A stretch of DNA of 64,000 nt from Prostheceraeus crozeri (taxonomy: Eukaryota; Platyhelminthes; Polycladida; Euryleptidae): assembly GCA_907163375.1 (NCBI GenBank), contig CAJQUW010014344.1, positions 80,066 through 144,065 of the forward strand, in the 5' to 3' direction. Both the position numbers and the translations under genes were made by a program. Under the pieces are notes generated by a model. The model saw only the letters and a list, made by a program, of their open reading frames with translations. It searched no databases and was not told the origin of the DNA. Of the stretch, positions 23,150 through 35,959 are shown piece after piece. Position 1 is the first letter of the stretch. Each line of letters opens with the position of its first letter.

Positions 23150-25130
23150 ATGTCCATTCCTTCATTTTCACAGGTTTGTTAGTAAAAACGATATATACAT
23201 GTTCAGACGTTTCGAGCGCTCGCCCGTCTTTTGGGGAATTAGCGATAAAATGAGACAAACCAAGCCTGCTTTTATATATAAACAACAAGGAACAAGATTC
23301 AGTGTTCAGAAGCTTGCCATTTCTAACTTCTAATTGATGCTAGGAGAAAGATGTTTAATATGTGTGGCCCCGCTAAGCGGGTCTCAACTGGGTCAGTGCA
23401 CTTTTCTACTATGGAAAGGTCTAAATCTTCGATGTCCTCTGCCCCCTTCCACAGCTATGCGTTGCATGTGTTCATTCCTGCGTCCTTATCAATCAAAATG
23501 TTAAAACTAGTAAACTACGTCTTGTTCTTGTATTAAATGGTCTATTGGTCTGACCAATATAAAATTCACTGCTCAGCGAGCAAGAAAATTTATCAATAAG
23601 ATGTCGGGTTGTGCAATTAAACTTGAGGGCTAAAAGGTCACAGATTTTGCAGTTATTGTGCTTTATATTAATGTTTTCTACTTTTTAGAGCGTTGTATGT
23701 GGTTAAATTTGGATTACTCAGAAGTTTCATTGGCAATTTGTACTTTTTTATAAGCTTTCGTATTTTCCTAATTGTTCTATCGTTAACCCTATCTGGCCTG
23801 GGGAGGGGCCGATTCGGCCCCACCCTATATACTTTTTAATCTCACAGCTGAACGACTTTGTGTGGGAAGTCTACTTTCCGTGACTTTTCCTAACTATTAA
23901 TTGCGCATCTTTTGGGAGAAAAAGATTTAATTTTGGCCAAATATTTTGGCCGTACGAGCTAAATGAAAACTAGTTACGACGCCTAAAAATCGTTGGAATT
24001 TACCTTCTGCTCTCATTTCAAACTTTTTCTCGAATAAATTTATGTAGTGTTGCATAATAGACACAAATTAATGATTTTTATAATATGATATTGGGATAGT
24101 ATTTGAATGCTTTTTAGTCTTATATCCTCCATATACTACTTATGAATAAATAGTAGAATAATGAGCATTTTCTCATTTTTTACACGATTAATGAAACTTT
24201 TTCAAAAACGCATCATTGTAATAATTGCGTTTTTGTCTTCATTTAGGTTTCTTCGTGATAATATATTCTAGCTAATGATAGATTGCCAATTTGGAATGAA
24301 ATTCTCGCACATGAGTGGTTGCATAATGTCCTTTTTTTTGGTCAACGCGCTGACCACTAAGCCTAGCAGCTAATTCAGGAAATTTTAGCTTCCCTATTAT
24401 AAAACCGACTCCACCACTGAAAAGATCATGCCCGAAATATAGTATGCATGCAATTTTATTAAATCTGAGTATTTAGTTTAGGAAGTCTGAAGGGGGGGGG
24501 CGAATCGGCCCCCCAGGCTGAGACATTTAAAAAAGCCCAGGTCAGATAGGGTTAATAGAATTTAGGTTTTAGTAATTACATCTTTTATCGTCGACTGCTT
24601 CCTTTTTACTGATGTTGGATTTTTTATTTTCCCAGTCAGGCCTACGAAATCCATAGTCCATAAACTTCTTATGTAGATTATCCTCGGCTTTAGTTTGCAA
24701 ATGATTATTAATGTATCGTTTTCTTACATAGTTAGTACTGCTCTTAAGGTAATTAGTTTTCAATCAAGGCGTCCATTATACGGGAGGTGCATTGCAGCGT
24801 TTAAATAGAAGACAGTCGCGGCCTTCGTTAAGGCAAATTTACTTTATTGTTTTAAAAACATATATACAGAGCCCACGCGTAACAAAAAAGTAAATTTTTC
24901 CTAACGATGGGAGTGACTGTCCATTCATTATTTTTGACGTGTTGGGGAACAAAGCTATCCTTGGATAGAGCTATCCCTGAATGTTGTGATTTCTGGTACC
25001 AAGTATAATTTATTTCTTCGTTACTTATGTAGACAGTTATGTCTAGGAAATTGAGGATTTTATTTTCGGGTACCTCTCGAGTGAACTAAATGAATGTGTT
25101 TGGTGAGTTGAAAATATATAGTATCTGTTG
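23150..25130 (-). mobile_element. Penelope-like element, minus strand, interrupted by a MITE
   Basis: Reading the minus strand from 25110 downward: KILNFLDITVYISNEEINYT, YQKSQHSGIAL (end of the RT), then SSTNYVRKRYINNHLQTKAE. After the inserted MITE come TIRKIRKLIKKYKLPMKLLS, CKICDLLALKFNCTTRHLI and the GIY-YIG motif FYIGQTNRPFNTRTRRS near 23540. The order is the 3' half of a Penelope-like element. The N-terminal RT is missing, and a gypsy element starts right at that end. Several breaks; an old copy. Confidence 0.82.
23787..24551. mobile_element. piggyBac-type non-autonomous element inserted in the Penelope copy
   Basis: TTAA at 23783-23786 and 24552-24555 brackets 765 bases that begin CCCTATCTGGCCTGGG and end with CCCAGGTCAGATAGGG. 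TTAA duplication plus CCC termini is the piggyBac signature. Inside each end is a GC-rich palindrome (AGGGGCCGATTCGGCCCC on the left, GGGGCGAATCGGCCCCCC on the right). No transposase is seen. Flanking Penelope sequence resumes on both sides, confirming the insertion. Confidence 0.85.
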
Positions 25131-28100
25131 TCTCAAGTATACCACGCTATCGAAAAAACGGATTGGTTTTCTCTTATCTCTATTGGGCCAGAACGCAACA
25201 TTAATGGTGGCTAGCGGCGTTGGTTAGCAATTCACGTGCTACCTACTACACGATGAATCGACTTTCTGTTCTTCGTGCGTCAACTCGAGAACTATTTCGG
25301 AATATTTCTGCGTGAAGACTACTTCGGCGAAAAGACTTATTTCACAGTCTCAGAAAGAATCAATTTACAAATGAACTACTTCGTGACATTTTCTGCTTAC
25401 CGAAGATGCTGCCTCCCTTACATTGAACTTGCTATACGAAAAACATGAACGTCAATCCGTGGGATTTTCTAGTGTCAATGCTGTTTCTCACCTCAAGGTC
25501 GATCTACTATTACCAAGGAGCCATTACAACTCCAGAAGTGCTGATCAAGGAAACGTCTCATTACAATTCCAGAAATTTTTCACATTGCTTCGGACGTAGT
25601 GTGTCCTGCTAAAGCTGCTGAGTGTCGCAATCTAAAAGTGCTTTTACTAAGCAAATACGTTTGACCCAAATAGCGATGACCATTATAGCAGTAATAAAAT
25701 GATATTTCAGTATCTGCCGTACAGAACAGGTTACAGACGAATTTTCAGCAACAGATTTCGACAGATTAGCATTTATTCACACGAAACTGGTTATGAGTAC
25801 GATGTTACACTGAGGGGTTATGCACCAGCAGCGCGTCGTGTTCCACCAGCGATTCATGATGCAGTTAAGACAGAACTCGAGCGCATGGTTGACCTAGGTG
25901 TTATCCGGAAAATAGACGGACCCGTAGAATTCTGCTCACCGATGGCAGTGTCTTACAAATCTTCAGGTGCATTACGCATATGTACAGATTTACGACGATT
26001 AAACGAAGCCGTTGTCAAAGAACCAATGCAGATCCCTACTCTCGATGAATTACGTTCTCAGTTGCGCAATCCGAAAGTTTTCAGTCACCTCGACATGCGA
26101 AACGGATTTTGGCAAATCCCTATTTCCTCTAGGACTCAGAAAGTTCTAAGTTTTTCAACTCCGTTCGGTAATTTCTGTTACAAACGGCTATGTTTTGGCA
26201 TATCGTCTGCCCCGAAATTTACACAAAAGTAATGACAAACCTACTCAGCGGAATTGATAACGTACTGATTTACATTGACGATGTTGTCATAGCCACTTCT
26301 ACGATCGAGGAACACAGAAAAATTTTGAAACAAGTGCTCGACCGACTTGATCAAGCAGGATTAGCCCTGAACAAAGAAAAGTGTAAAATCGGTAAAAGTT
26401 CGATCCAATTCTTAGGACATTTATGGTCTTCCGATGGTGTACAGCCATCACCAGCAAAACTACGTGCTCTCAGTGATATGCCTATACCTGACTCCGTACA
26501 ACGCCTTCACTCCTTCTTAGGACTAGCTGCTTACATTGGCCAGACTTCAACCCCACATTTCAGTTCTATCGTTCAGCCCCTTTGGTCCATGGTACGAGAA
26601 AATTCGACGAATGGACAGCCTCACGGGTATCTTCATTCAACACAGTTCGCGAATCTCTTCTAGAAGCAGTAAGACTGGCATATTTCGATCCTAACAAGAA
26701 AGTTGTTGTCCAAAGCGATGCTTCAGGTACCGGCATCGGCGGAGTTTTACTCCAGGACAAGAAGCCCGTTCTCTTCGTCTCAAGAACCCTCACTGATACG
26801 GAACGTCGTACGCACAGATCGAACGCGAATTCCTCGGAATTGTTTTCACCATCAAACGGTTAGAGAAATACCTTATAGGCATCAACTTCGAATTACAAAC
26901 CGACCACAAACCGCTCGTCAGCATTTTCAAGAAGCCGATAGATTGCCTCTCGAATCGCCTTCAACGCTGGTTGATTACAACCCAACATTTGCAATTCAAA
27001 ATTGTACACATTAAAGGCAAGGATAACGTTCTCTCCGACTGCCTCTCGAGAAATTCACTTACCGGAAATAATCCTACTCCTGAAGAATTAGCTGAGTACA
27101 CCGTTTGCGGTATGTTACGTTCTTATCCCCTTACATTGAAAGATGTCGCCGATTCGACCGCACAGGATCCTTTATTACTACGCGTTATCACAGCTGTACA
27201 AACGGATTGGTCTGATCCCTCTTGCAGAGAATTGAAAGCCTTTTACCACTGTCGTGATGAATTATCACTAAAAGAACAAAATAATGGAACTCTTATCATG
27301 AAAGCGAACAGAGTTGTCATACCTTTCCTTTACGAAGAAAACTGCTTGATTCTACGCACGAAGGCCACATGGGAATCAATAAAATGAAATCCTTTCTACG
27401 TGCTTATTGCTTTTGGCCTGATATGACGAATGACATCAAAGAATATGTCAGAACTTGTACGCCATGTACTATGTATGTACCAGACGCGAGGAGACAACGC
27501 TCCACTTACACCCGTGGCCGAAGTAGAGACTGAACCTTGGAAAAGAATTTCTATAGACCTCACAGGACCTGCCGATGTTCTGGACGGACATGTTTTACTT
27601 ACGTTGATAGATTCCTTCAGTCGTTTTCCAGAGGCAACCTTCGTTACACACGGAAATTCAAGGGAAATAATTGACGTTCTGATCACTCACTTCGCCAGGT
27701 ACGGCATCCCTAAATCGATCACGACGGATAACGGTACCCCATTCGTTTCTCAAGAGTTCGAAGAATTTTTGAAAAATTACGGCATTGCTCATTCCCTGTC
27801 TTCTGTGTACTACCCACGGGCAAATGGCATCGTTGAACGCTTACATTCGACAATCAAAAACCGGTTAAAACGGATAAGGTCAGAATCGACTTCAGCCGGA
27901 AAGAAATCCTTGACACGAGCATTGCAAACCGTACTTTCAGACATCAGGTCTACACCAAACGAAGTTACCGGCGAATCGTCCTTCCAGCGACTTTTTAACC
28001 GCCCAATGTCGACCAAACTCGCTTTACTATCAACATCCCAAGAATGCAACAAGCCTACTTCTCCACCTAGAAATGTTTATAAAGAGTATGCGAATAAATG

Positions 28101-28910
28101 GTCAGTCAGTGATAAGGACTACAAACCGGGCGATGACGTTTTGGTTCGAAAAGGTGACCGAAAGACATTCACCGTGCATGGCAGGATTGTCCGAAAAGTG
28201 GGGAGATACACATATGCAATATTGATTAATGGTAATTTGCGACGTTACAATCAAAGGAACATCAAACCTGCAAAGGCGATGCCCTCTGAAGAAGCTCTAC
28301 GTGCCTATGATTTTGTAGGAACCGACTTGCTGCCGATTAACAGCTCTCCTCCCGAACCTCACTTCTCTTCACATACGAATCACTCAACAACCGAACACCA
28401 TCCACAACATACCGACAACGCCGGATTACATCTGTCCTCTCAACCTTCTACTTCTAATCATAGTACTCCACATACAAACCCTAGAAAACAATACAACCTG
28501 CGTAAACGATTTGTATATCCTAATTGTTACAGAGTGTGATTCCCTGACGGTTTTCTCTGCTGTGATTTATCCAAGACTTATCTTTTAGACTTATTCAATC
28601 TTTGTGGTTATAAGAACTGAACTTGCACTCTACTTACGATTGAAATTTAGTAGTTATCGTGATTTTGAACTTTTGTTATGCAGTTAGTAATTTCTCTTCC
28701 TATGATTACCGTTCCGTGTTTCAAATTGCGTGGATGTCGAGTTATTAAAGTTGTTGGGGGATGTTGAGATTTGTGAACAATGTCAATTTATGTTAATTCA
28801 GTTGTTTAAATATACCGTGTATGAAACAGACACTTTCGCTTCTCAAGTATACCACGCTATCGAAAAAACGGATTGGTTTTCTCTTATCTCTATTGGGCCA
28901 GAACGCAACA
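25131..28910 (+). mobile_element. Ty3/gypsy LTR retrotransposon, broken
   Basis: An identical 70-base sequence (TCTCAAGTATACCACGCTAT ... GAACGCAACA) stands at 25131-25200 and 28841-28910, taken as terminal-repeat sequence. At the right end the LTR probably begins TGTTGAG at about 28762, after a purine run. Between them lie pol domains in gypsy order. RT is at about 25.8-26.5 kb (HLDMRNGFWQI, YIDDVVIA), RNase H at about 26.6-27.0 kb (VVQSDASGTGIGGVL), and integrase at about 27.4-28.1 kb (ISIDLTGPADV, ITTDNGTPFV, YYPRANGIVERLH) with a C-terminal chromatin-binding-like tail. I recognise no gag or envelope. It carries a few breaks and is a fossil. The identical shared terminal sequence suggests a fairly recent insertion. 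It abuts the truncated end of the minus-strand Penelope copy. Confidence 0.9.
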
Positions 28911-28925
28911 GTATCATAGAGTAGT

Positions 28926-29036
28926 TACATTAGGTAGAGTAGCAACTCAGCATTTATTAAATCCCCAATGTGTATACAGCTACGATTTTATTAAATGAAG
29001 TCGAGGTGAACACAATTATGTAATGTGAGATATGAG
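28926..29036 (+). repeat. interspersed repeat, partial copy 2 of 3
   Basis: ACATTAGGTAGAGTAGCAAC, then GCATTTATTAAATCCCCAAT and GATTTTATTAAATGAAG, match 21079-21190 and 61767-61870. It starts 15 bases after the gypsy terminal repeat. Confidence 0.7.
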
Positions 29037-29084
29037 GTATATTATCGAGGTATATCATTGACATCGCATATCATGAAATTATTC

Positions 29085-30110
29085 AGTCTTATAATATTAT
29101 TGCGTATGAAAACTATGTCGAGAACATTTTGAGAGATGAACCAGCTGGATTTCGGAAAGACAGAAGCTGCTGCGATCAAATTTTCCTGATGCGACATACT
29201 ACAACAATCTTCGGAATTCCGAGTTCCATTACTACTGGCTTTCATTGAATACAAAAAGGCGTTATTTTAATATCGTTCGAATACTTCATGATAGAAGCAA
29301 GTGTCGTGTGAATGTGGAAGATCAACTGTCTGACTCATTCGAAGTCAATACCGGTGTACTACAGGGCAATGTCCTTTCACCACTCTTTGTTTTGTTGATG
29401 ACCTACTTGCTCTCGGCTACTGTGCAGGATGAAGATGGAATAAACTGGAGTACGTGGACACGAACGTTCTCACCTTAAATGGAAAAGATATAAAAGAATC
29501 TGCATCCTTCAAATACCTGGCAACCATACTATCCAGCACAAGCTCATTAGAAGAGATGAATTTGCAGCCGCCTAAAGCGAGGACATCAGACAATGGTAAG
29601 GTTGAAGAGTATCTGGAATTCGAAGGGACTCTCCATTCACATTAAATTAAAGAATGTATAAGAGCCTTTTTCGTCCTGTCTTACTTTATGGCCACGAATC
29701 ATGGTACAACAACGACGCCATCTCCCGGAAATTTCTCGTCTTCGAGAACAAAGCTTTGCGCAGAATTCTCAGTGTTAGATGGCAAGACAGAATCCGCAAC
29801 GACGTCATCCATGAAGCAACAAAAATGCCCTGCATCGATGAACTTGTTATGAAGAGCCGGTGGAGACTTTTGGCCACATGTTACGGAGGAATGTCCGGTA
29901 CATCAAGGAGGCTATCCCATGGACATCGACTGGGACGCGCCGACGAGGAAGACCGCGACCGACATGGGCGAGAACGATGAAGGAGGCTGGAGACCGTTGG
30001 CAACAACTGGAGGAAGTAGCATTAATGGATCGCGATGAGTGGAGAAGACTGACGAGGGCCCTTACCGTCGAACGACGTTGGGGCGGTAACAGGTAACAGC
30101 ATGTATTTGC
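29085..30110 (+). mobile_element. LINE 3' portion, RT to C-terminal tail
   Basis: Motifs in order: DEPAGFRKDRSCCDQIFLMR (RT palm entry), FEVNTGVLQGNVLSPLFVLL (the LQGxxLSP box), SFKYLATILSS, LFRPVLLYGHESWY, FENKALRRILSVRWQDRIRN and the tail RRRGRPRPTW with TMKEAGDRWQQLEE. The YxDD region is missing or scrambled between 29440 and 29460, and several frame changes are present. The 3' end runs into GATAATAAACTTACTATC. It is a plus-strand, 5'-truncated non-LTR element; I do not assign a clade. Confidence 0.82.
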
Positions 30111-30130
30111 GCTTGATAATAAACTTACTA

Positions 30131-30400
30131 TCAAATTGATTTTATTGAGTTATCAAGTCTTAGGATTCACAGAATTCGTCGTACCGGTAGACTTCATACA
30201 TGAGATTTTTGACAGTTATAGGTTTATGTAGGTTTTAATTTAAAATGAGTATGGATATCCATACTTGACTCGGATATAAGTGGGATCCATTTATGCCAGA
30301 TCAACTTCGAATGGCTACCTTTTTTATCATGCGGTTTGCGCGAAAATTAATTTAGAATAAAAATGAGTTTTGGGTGTAGTTTATAGAATTTATTTAGAGT
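30131..30400. repeat. interspersed repeat copy 1 (pair with 35960-36760)
   Basis: GATTTTATTGAGTTATCAAG, AGTCTTAGGATT, ATGGATATCCATAC, CATCAACTTCGAATGGCTAC-like text and GCGCGAAAATTAATTTAGAA recur in the same order at 35960-36135 and 36655-36760. There the repeat is split by a LINE piece. Confidence 0.72.
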
Positions 30401-30865
30401 TGGTTTAGGATTAAATTTCGGTTGTTTTATGGTTCAATTTTAGAGTTTGCCTTAGTAGCCTATGTCTTATAGATAGTTTTTAATGTGATTGCTGTATAAG
30501 GTGGATTCGTGATAAGCCTGATAGGCCTGCACAACAGTCAACGTATAAAACTCATCAAAGCTCTGCAGACAAAATTGTGAGCGATTTTTTAAAATAATGC
30601 GAGGATAAGAATCAATAAAGACTTGAATTTAAATGTGCTTGATGAGACGTCTTCTTTCATTAAAGGTCTGCCTCTCAAAAACAGACGCGGAAAACATGTA
30701 CATGCACATGTAGGCCTAACGGACAAACAAAAGAAATATACAGTCATAAATACTGCTATTCATCAACAAAACATGCCCTAATGTACAGCCATTTGCAAAC
30801 GTCCGAGATCACCACCCAGAAATTTTGAAAATACCGGTAGTCATCCTTTATGCGATATCTAAGCC
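30401..30865. other. unannotated DNA upstream of a LINE fragment
   Basis: A 52-codon frame without stop (about 30610-30780; it contains IKGLPLKNRRGKHVH) has a protein-like feel but no family that I recognise. Otherwise featureless and AT-rich. Confidence 0.35.
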
Positions 30866-31655
30866 ATGATTCCATCGTCATGCGTTGCTGCTGCATTGAG
30901 TCATTCAGATAATGTATCTATACACTTATTATGTATCTCTCACATTGCTGCTGCTGTAGCAAGGGCCAACCGCGTGCTAGGCGTTATGATTAAACCTTTC
31001 CAAAGTAGGGTTCCTGAAGTTTTAATGTCGATCTATAAATCTAATGTAAGATCCATTCTAGAATATGGGAGTATCGTGTGGTCACCCAGCACCAAATTGG
31101 AAGGATTTCAAATCGAGCGGGTGCAGAAATGTTTCACCAGAATTTTTCCTAAGTTGCGTCAGCTTGAGTACAAAGAACGGTTGGAAGAATTATCACTGTA
31201 TTCTTTATCAACGCGCCTTCGTTATCGTCTTATTTTTCTTTTCAAAGCATTCAGTGGTATAACTTCGATTAAGCTGGGAGATTTTTTCACCTTTTCGTCA
31301 AGATCCCAGCGTGGGAATCCATTCAAAATACTGATGCCTGTACAGCACCACCAATACAGATCGTGTTTTTCACTGTCGACACCGTGCGGCATTGGAATCA
31401 ACTTTCAGCACATGAAGTGTCGGCGGGATCGGTTGGCAGGTTCAAGTTAAGGTTGGTTGAATATTTCAGGCGCTTGGACTTGTGGTGAACATGAACACCT
31501 TCATGCAAACTTAGTGAAGTGTTCTTATAAAGTTTGATTCTATCGCCCTTCATGGGCTTGATATTTGTCACTTTTCACTTGTTATAACTTCATTTTTCAT
31601 GGTTTCTGTATTGGTTCTTGACAAACATAACATTATTATTATTCTTATTACTGTA
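30866..31655 (+). mobile_element. LINE 3' fragment (CR1/jockey-like)
   Basis: The open frame to 31450 shows HIAAAVARANRVLGVMIKPF, VLMSIYKSNVRSILEYGSIV, FQIERVQKCFTRIFPKLRQL and KERLEELSLYSLSTRLRYRL. This is the C-terminal domain found after the RT in CR1/jockey-group LINEs. The non-coding tail ends in (ATT)n near 31632-31650. It is 5' truncated. Confidence 0.85.
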
Positions 31656-31789
31656 ACCCATCAATTTTGAGATTCACATTTTGAATTCAGATTAGCTTTG
31701 TCGATATCATCAATCTTTGTCATTATACTTTGAAAGCATTTGCAAAAACGAGTTAATTTTCATCCGAGTTGAGAGCACAAATAGTGATT

Positions 31790-32574
31790 CCTCATTTGCA
31801 AAAGTGGTCGCAACGGCACCTTGCATTATACTTCAATATTTCAAAGAACGACGTCCAAAAGACAATTCAGTAATTCCAATTTACAAAGGGTTATCAGGCT
31901 TTGAGAAGAAGTGGACGAGCAAAAATGCATCACCATCCGGACTGACCACGTGATTCGTTGCCTTGCTGTGAAACATCCGGAATGGACAGCATCGCAAATT
32001 CGAAATGATTTAAGTTTTGTGAGTCCCTTACCATGCGCGGACACTAAATTTTTTGACGACTTCGAGTTAGTTTCAAATTGAAATCAAGGATGCCTGCAAC
32101 CAAACCTCTTCTGTCAAAACTTCTGTCTCTTTTGAACAAAAATCTGTTCAAAATTGGATCGAACAACAAAACTTTCAGCTTTTGTCGCCTTGGCCCGGAT
32201 CGAGTTCGGAAAACCCCCATAGAATATTGCTGGAGTGTATTTAAAAGGAAAGTGCACGGCAAATTCTCCAGCTCTTTAAGTGAACCAAAGAAATACATCC
32301 TGAATGTCCGGACGCAAGAAATATCTCCTGATTACTGCAAATCCCTTATTGACTCAATGCCCCGCCGAATTGCCAAAGTCCTGGCCATACTAATGTCCAT
32401 TTCAACTTTTTATTATGTTAGTTCCTGACTTTTTTTGTATTTCGAGAAACATTATTCTTCTTAGAGGTCTTATTAACGAAATGATTTGTTTATAAGAAAT
32501 ATCCAATTGTAATACTTTGGGTAAAGCGTTTTTCCTCATATTCACTGAGTGGTTTCAGACTTTTGCAAATGACC
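31790..32574 (+). mobile_element. internally deleted Tc1/mariner element
   Basis: TCATTTGCAAAAGT at 31792-31805 is matched by its exact reverse complement at 32559-32572. Just inside the left end is an HTH remnant, CLAVKHPEWTASQIRNDL (about 31958-32015). It is followed almost directly by the catalytic C-terminus: SVQNWIEQQNFQLL, PIEYCWSVFKRKVHGKFSSS and KSLIDSMPRRIAKVLA (32130-32390). Everything between, including the first two catalytic Asp regions, is gone. This makes a typical deletion derivative that could only move with help. Confidence 0.82.
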
Positions 32575-32865
32575 CTACACTGCGCAAGGTTAAGTTGATG
32601 ATCATTCTTCATATTGCCATTCAAGATAGGCCTGGTAACTTGCTCTACTATTTTGCGATCACATCATCGCGCTGCTTATATGAAGGGTGCCATTAATTCA
32701 CAGTATCAAAATGCTGAAAAATATATAAAAATGATTGACAAAAATCTAACATTAGGTCTACAGCATTTGACTGTAGCATGAAAAGATATTCGTAGGGTAT
32801 TAGAATAATTACAACTTATGTTGTGTTCTTTGTTAAATTTCAATGGAAATTTGATATCAACTCCC

Positions 32866-33065
32866 AATAATCCGATTCCTTCTTTTGTCACTTTCTCCTC
32901 TATTAGAAGCGACGCGTTGATTGAAAGATAAAAAGAGAAAAACTTATACACTACTCGAGTGATGCACAGGAACTGTTTGCAAGGTGTAGATGTAAAAACA
33001 ATGCAATCAGCGCCTTCCTTTTCAGGTCGGTACACTTATAAGACACTTGCGTTGTATTCTCGAAA
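32866..33065. repeat. diverged copy of the 40.3/44.4-kb hairpin repeat family
   Basis: CCTTCTTTTGTCACTTTCTC, GGTCGGTACACTTATAAGAC and CACTTGCGTTGTATTC parallel 40312-40425 (CTTCTTTTGTCACGTTCTCC, GACGGTACACTTTAGAAGAC). The hairpin half is not present here. Confidence 0.5.
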
Positions 33066-33189
33066 ATTTGATTTCTTTTGCTCCTGGTAGTTGTATTTGG
33101 TTGGTATAATATATGGGTATAGTAGTAGTAGTACTATTTTGATGTGAGTAGCCGCGACCGAGGAGTCTTGGCGGGCCTCGCGCGCGCTC

Positions 33190-35490
33190 TATTCCCCGAT
33201 AGTAGTAGTAAACGTTTATTGATCATCATGAAATGAAAATCATCAGTACAAGGCTATACATTAGCAGAAAGAAAATGACGCGGCAATGGACGAAAAGACA
33301 CAAAAGTAATGTAAATTGACGCAATATAAAATATTAAAGTCAAAGACGATTAAATAGACGTGTACAGTAAGGAACAAAAGAGTTGAGTCGACAGACAGTT
33401 TTAGCTCGGGGCATAAGGAGTTTTCCGGAGTTGACCATACGTGGTGGAACCAAGAAATTTAGGTTCCAGGGGTCGGGATGCTGCATGGAACTGAAAAACT
33501 TCATTGCCTGATGATCTCTTCGTATGGATACAGGAGTAAACCTATCGCAACCACAATCACTTCCGCAAACAATGCGATCGCAACGATGACGTAGTCTTTC
33601 AATTTTATTAGACTCCCTTTGACACATACCCACGAAAAGAGGGCTGCAAAACTCCAAAGTACATAAAACAAATGCGTTATATAGCATCATAAGAGCTTCT
33701 TTATTGATTGAATTTTTCAGTGTGCGTAATATATAGATTCTTTGAGAAGCTTTTTTGCAGATCATCAATATGGGCATCCCAAGATAAGTCCATCTTGTAG
33801 GTAATACCCAGAATGCGCAAGCAATCACACAAATCAAATGTACAGTGCAAATTGATTGGACTTTGTTTTTTGAAAAGAGTAGCATTTGTTTTTCTGTAAT
33901 TTTATTTAGGACCATTATACTCACACCAAGATCCAACGTGACCAATTTCAAACTTGATCAGTTCATCAATATTTCTGTCACGATTTATAGGCATCAGCAT
34001 AACAACGTCGTCAGCAAACTTGACCGCAATCCCATAAGCTCGAGAACACTTAAGTGAACGCATGTGAGAAGCAAAAAGAAAAGGTGACAAAACGGAACCT
34101 TGAGGAACACCAGAATATACGGGTTGAGGAGTGCTTAAAGTTAAATCATAAATACGCACGACTTGTCGTTTATCACAGAAATAATCTGCACACCATGCCA
34201 AAACTGAGGAGGTAAATTCCCATGAGACAAAGATTTTAATAAACTTTCGTGTTTCAGGTAGTCGAAGGCCTTACACATGTCAAAAGATAAACATAATACC
34301 ACTGTAGTCGAGGGAAGGTCAAGCTGTGAAGTAATGAAATCATGAAACCCCTTTTATCACCCCTTTTTTCTTTATGGCTGTCACTATAAAGATCGAATAA
34401 TTGTTCTTTCACTGAACTCAGAACACACCTCTCTAAAATTTTTGAAGAAAGTAAGAGGACTGAGATAGGACGGAGATCTTGAAGTGATGGCTTTGCTTTC
34501 TTCGGGACTGGTGAAATATGTGCTAATTTCCATTTTCTTGGAATGCTACAAGATTCGATTGATAAGGAAATTAGATGAGTTAATGGGCCGGCAAGGACTT
34601 CTTTAGCTTCTCTGATCAACTTAGGTGAAAGACCATCGCTTCCAGCTGCCTTGCTTATTTGAAACTTACTTAACTAATCCAAAACATCTGTTACTGTGAC
34701 CATCGGATTCCAAGGATCCCCATGTATGGAAGTGACTGATGGGGATGAGTCCAGTACCCCAGCATTAGGAGGATCTGAGAAATGCTTCGCAAATTCCTCA
34801 CTCATTAAGCTAACTGCTTCTTGGGGCGATGAGAACGATCGTATTAGGGAAGCCAATGGATGACTTGATGATTTATTGCGAACATCACTAGCAATTTTCC
34901 ATAAACCATTCTTCGCCTGACAATTGGATGCAAACCATTTCCTTTTGGATGACTCGATAAGAGATTTAACTTTAGTTTTGCAATGTCGATGTAAAACAAA
35001 GTTGCGGGACCGAATAGCTTCGTATCGTTTGTTGATGTTATCTTTAATCAGTGACGTGATCCACGGTTTGTCATTTTTAGACGTAGGCACGTATACAAAA
35101 GGAATACAATGTTTTTGCTGATTCAATTATATCGTATAAAAGATCAGATTTTGAATCTACACTTAGATCAGATCTATAGAAATCTCCCCATGGGTATGAG
35201 TAAAAACACTGTACAAATGCGGACACACTACTGTTTCGATGATCATAGACTTTTTTACATGTCTGGATAAACGGATTTGAAACAATGGCCTTCATAAAAA
35301 CAGAAAAATGATCAGAATTTCCTAAACTCGGTCCAATTGTGTATCGGGTATAACTGGGTATATACTGCTGGTATACTATATGGGTGTGAAACCACAATAT
35401 AATTCCTATTAAGATATCTATAGCCGAGTTTCTGATTTGAGGACGTCGATGTGATGACGCTGATGCGTCGATGTGATGACCAAAGGTCAA
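33190..35490 (-). mobile_element. LINE (CR1/L2-like), endonuclease end through RT to 3' tail
   Basis: Reading the minus strand: GPSLGNSDHFSVFMKAI (last APE-endonuclease motif, SDH), a linker with KPWITSLIKDNINKRYE and KRKWFASNCQAKNGLWKIAS, then IPRKWKLAHISPVPKKAKPS and LRPISVLLLSSKILERCVLS. Further on come VYSGVPQGSVLSPFLF, VKFADDVVML (the F-ADD box) and FCSPLFVG near the C-terminus. The 3' end reads TGATCAATAAACGTTTAC with (TAC)n at 33190-33205. At least four frame breaks are present, so it is an old copy truncated within the endonuclease. The same 15-mer CGTCGATGTGATGAC occurs twice at its 5' end. Confidence 0.87.
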
Positions 35491-35959
35491 TGCACATCGT
35501 TATATACATGTTTTTATTATTTTTTTGCACCAATTGTTTTGCTGGGGACATGCACTTATAAGTTGGCATCTCGTAGTATTCATGAAGAATTCAGTAAGAT
35601 AGCTCTAAGGTGCAATACAAAAGTAGGCCTAATTACCATGCAATAGACACAAATCATTAATTCAAATTTCGAAACTGTTTTCAGCTACCACATTGATTCA
35701 AGAAGTAGACCTAATGGTTGAAAACAGATATGAAGATACTTATACGTCGCATATCCACATAAAAAACAGAAATACAGCATTAAGAATTGGAGCACCCCTT
35801 GCTAGGCCTACTTAAGTAATTAGCCAAAGTAATATGATCGTTAAATAGAAGGGACACAACTGTCATCACGCAGTGGTCTCATCTCTTATGCACATTTGTG
35901 CTGGTACACATGCAGATATTCATGCTTGATGATGAATTTATAGCGCTTCCCCAATCAAT
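35491..35959. other. unannotated DNA
   Basis: No gene is seen. Several TAGGCCTA-like palindromes occur (about 35622, 35799), as elsewhere in the window. Confidence 0.4.

Noticed and set aside
33120-33180. GC-rich stretch (CCGCGACCGAGGAGTCTTGG...) as an rRNA or snRNA piece
   Set aside because: Too short, no known RNA signature, and it lies between AGT microsatellites at a LINE 3' end.
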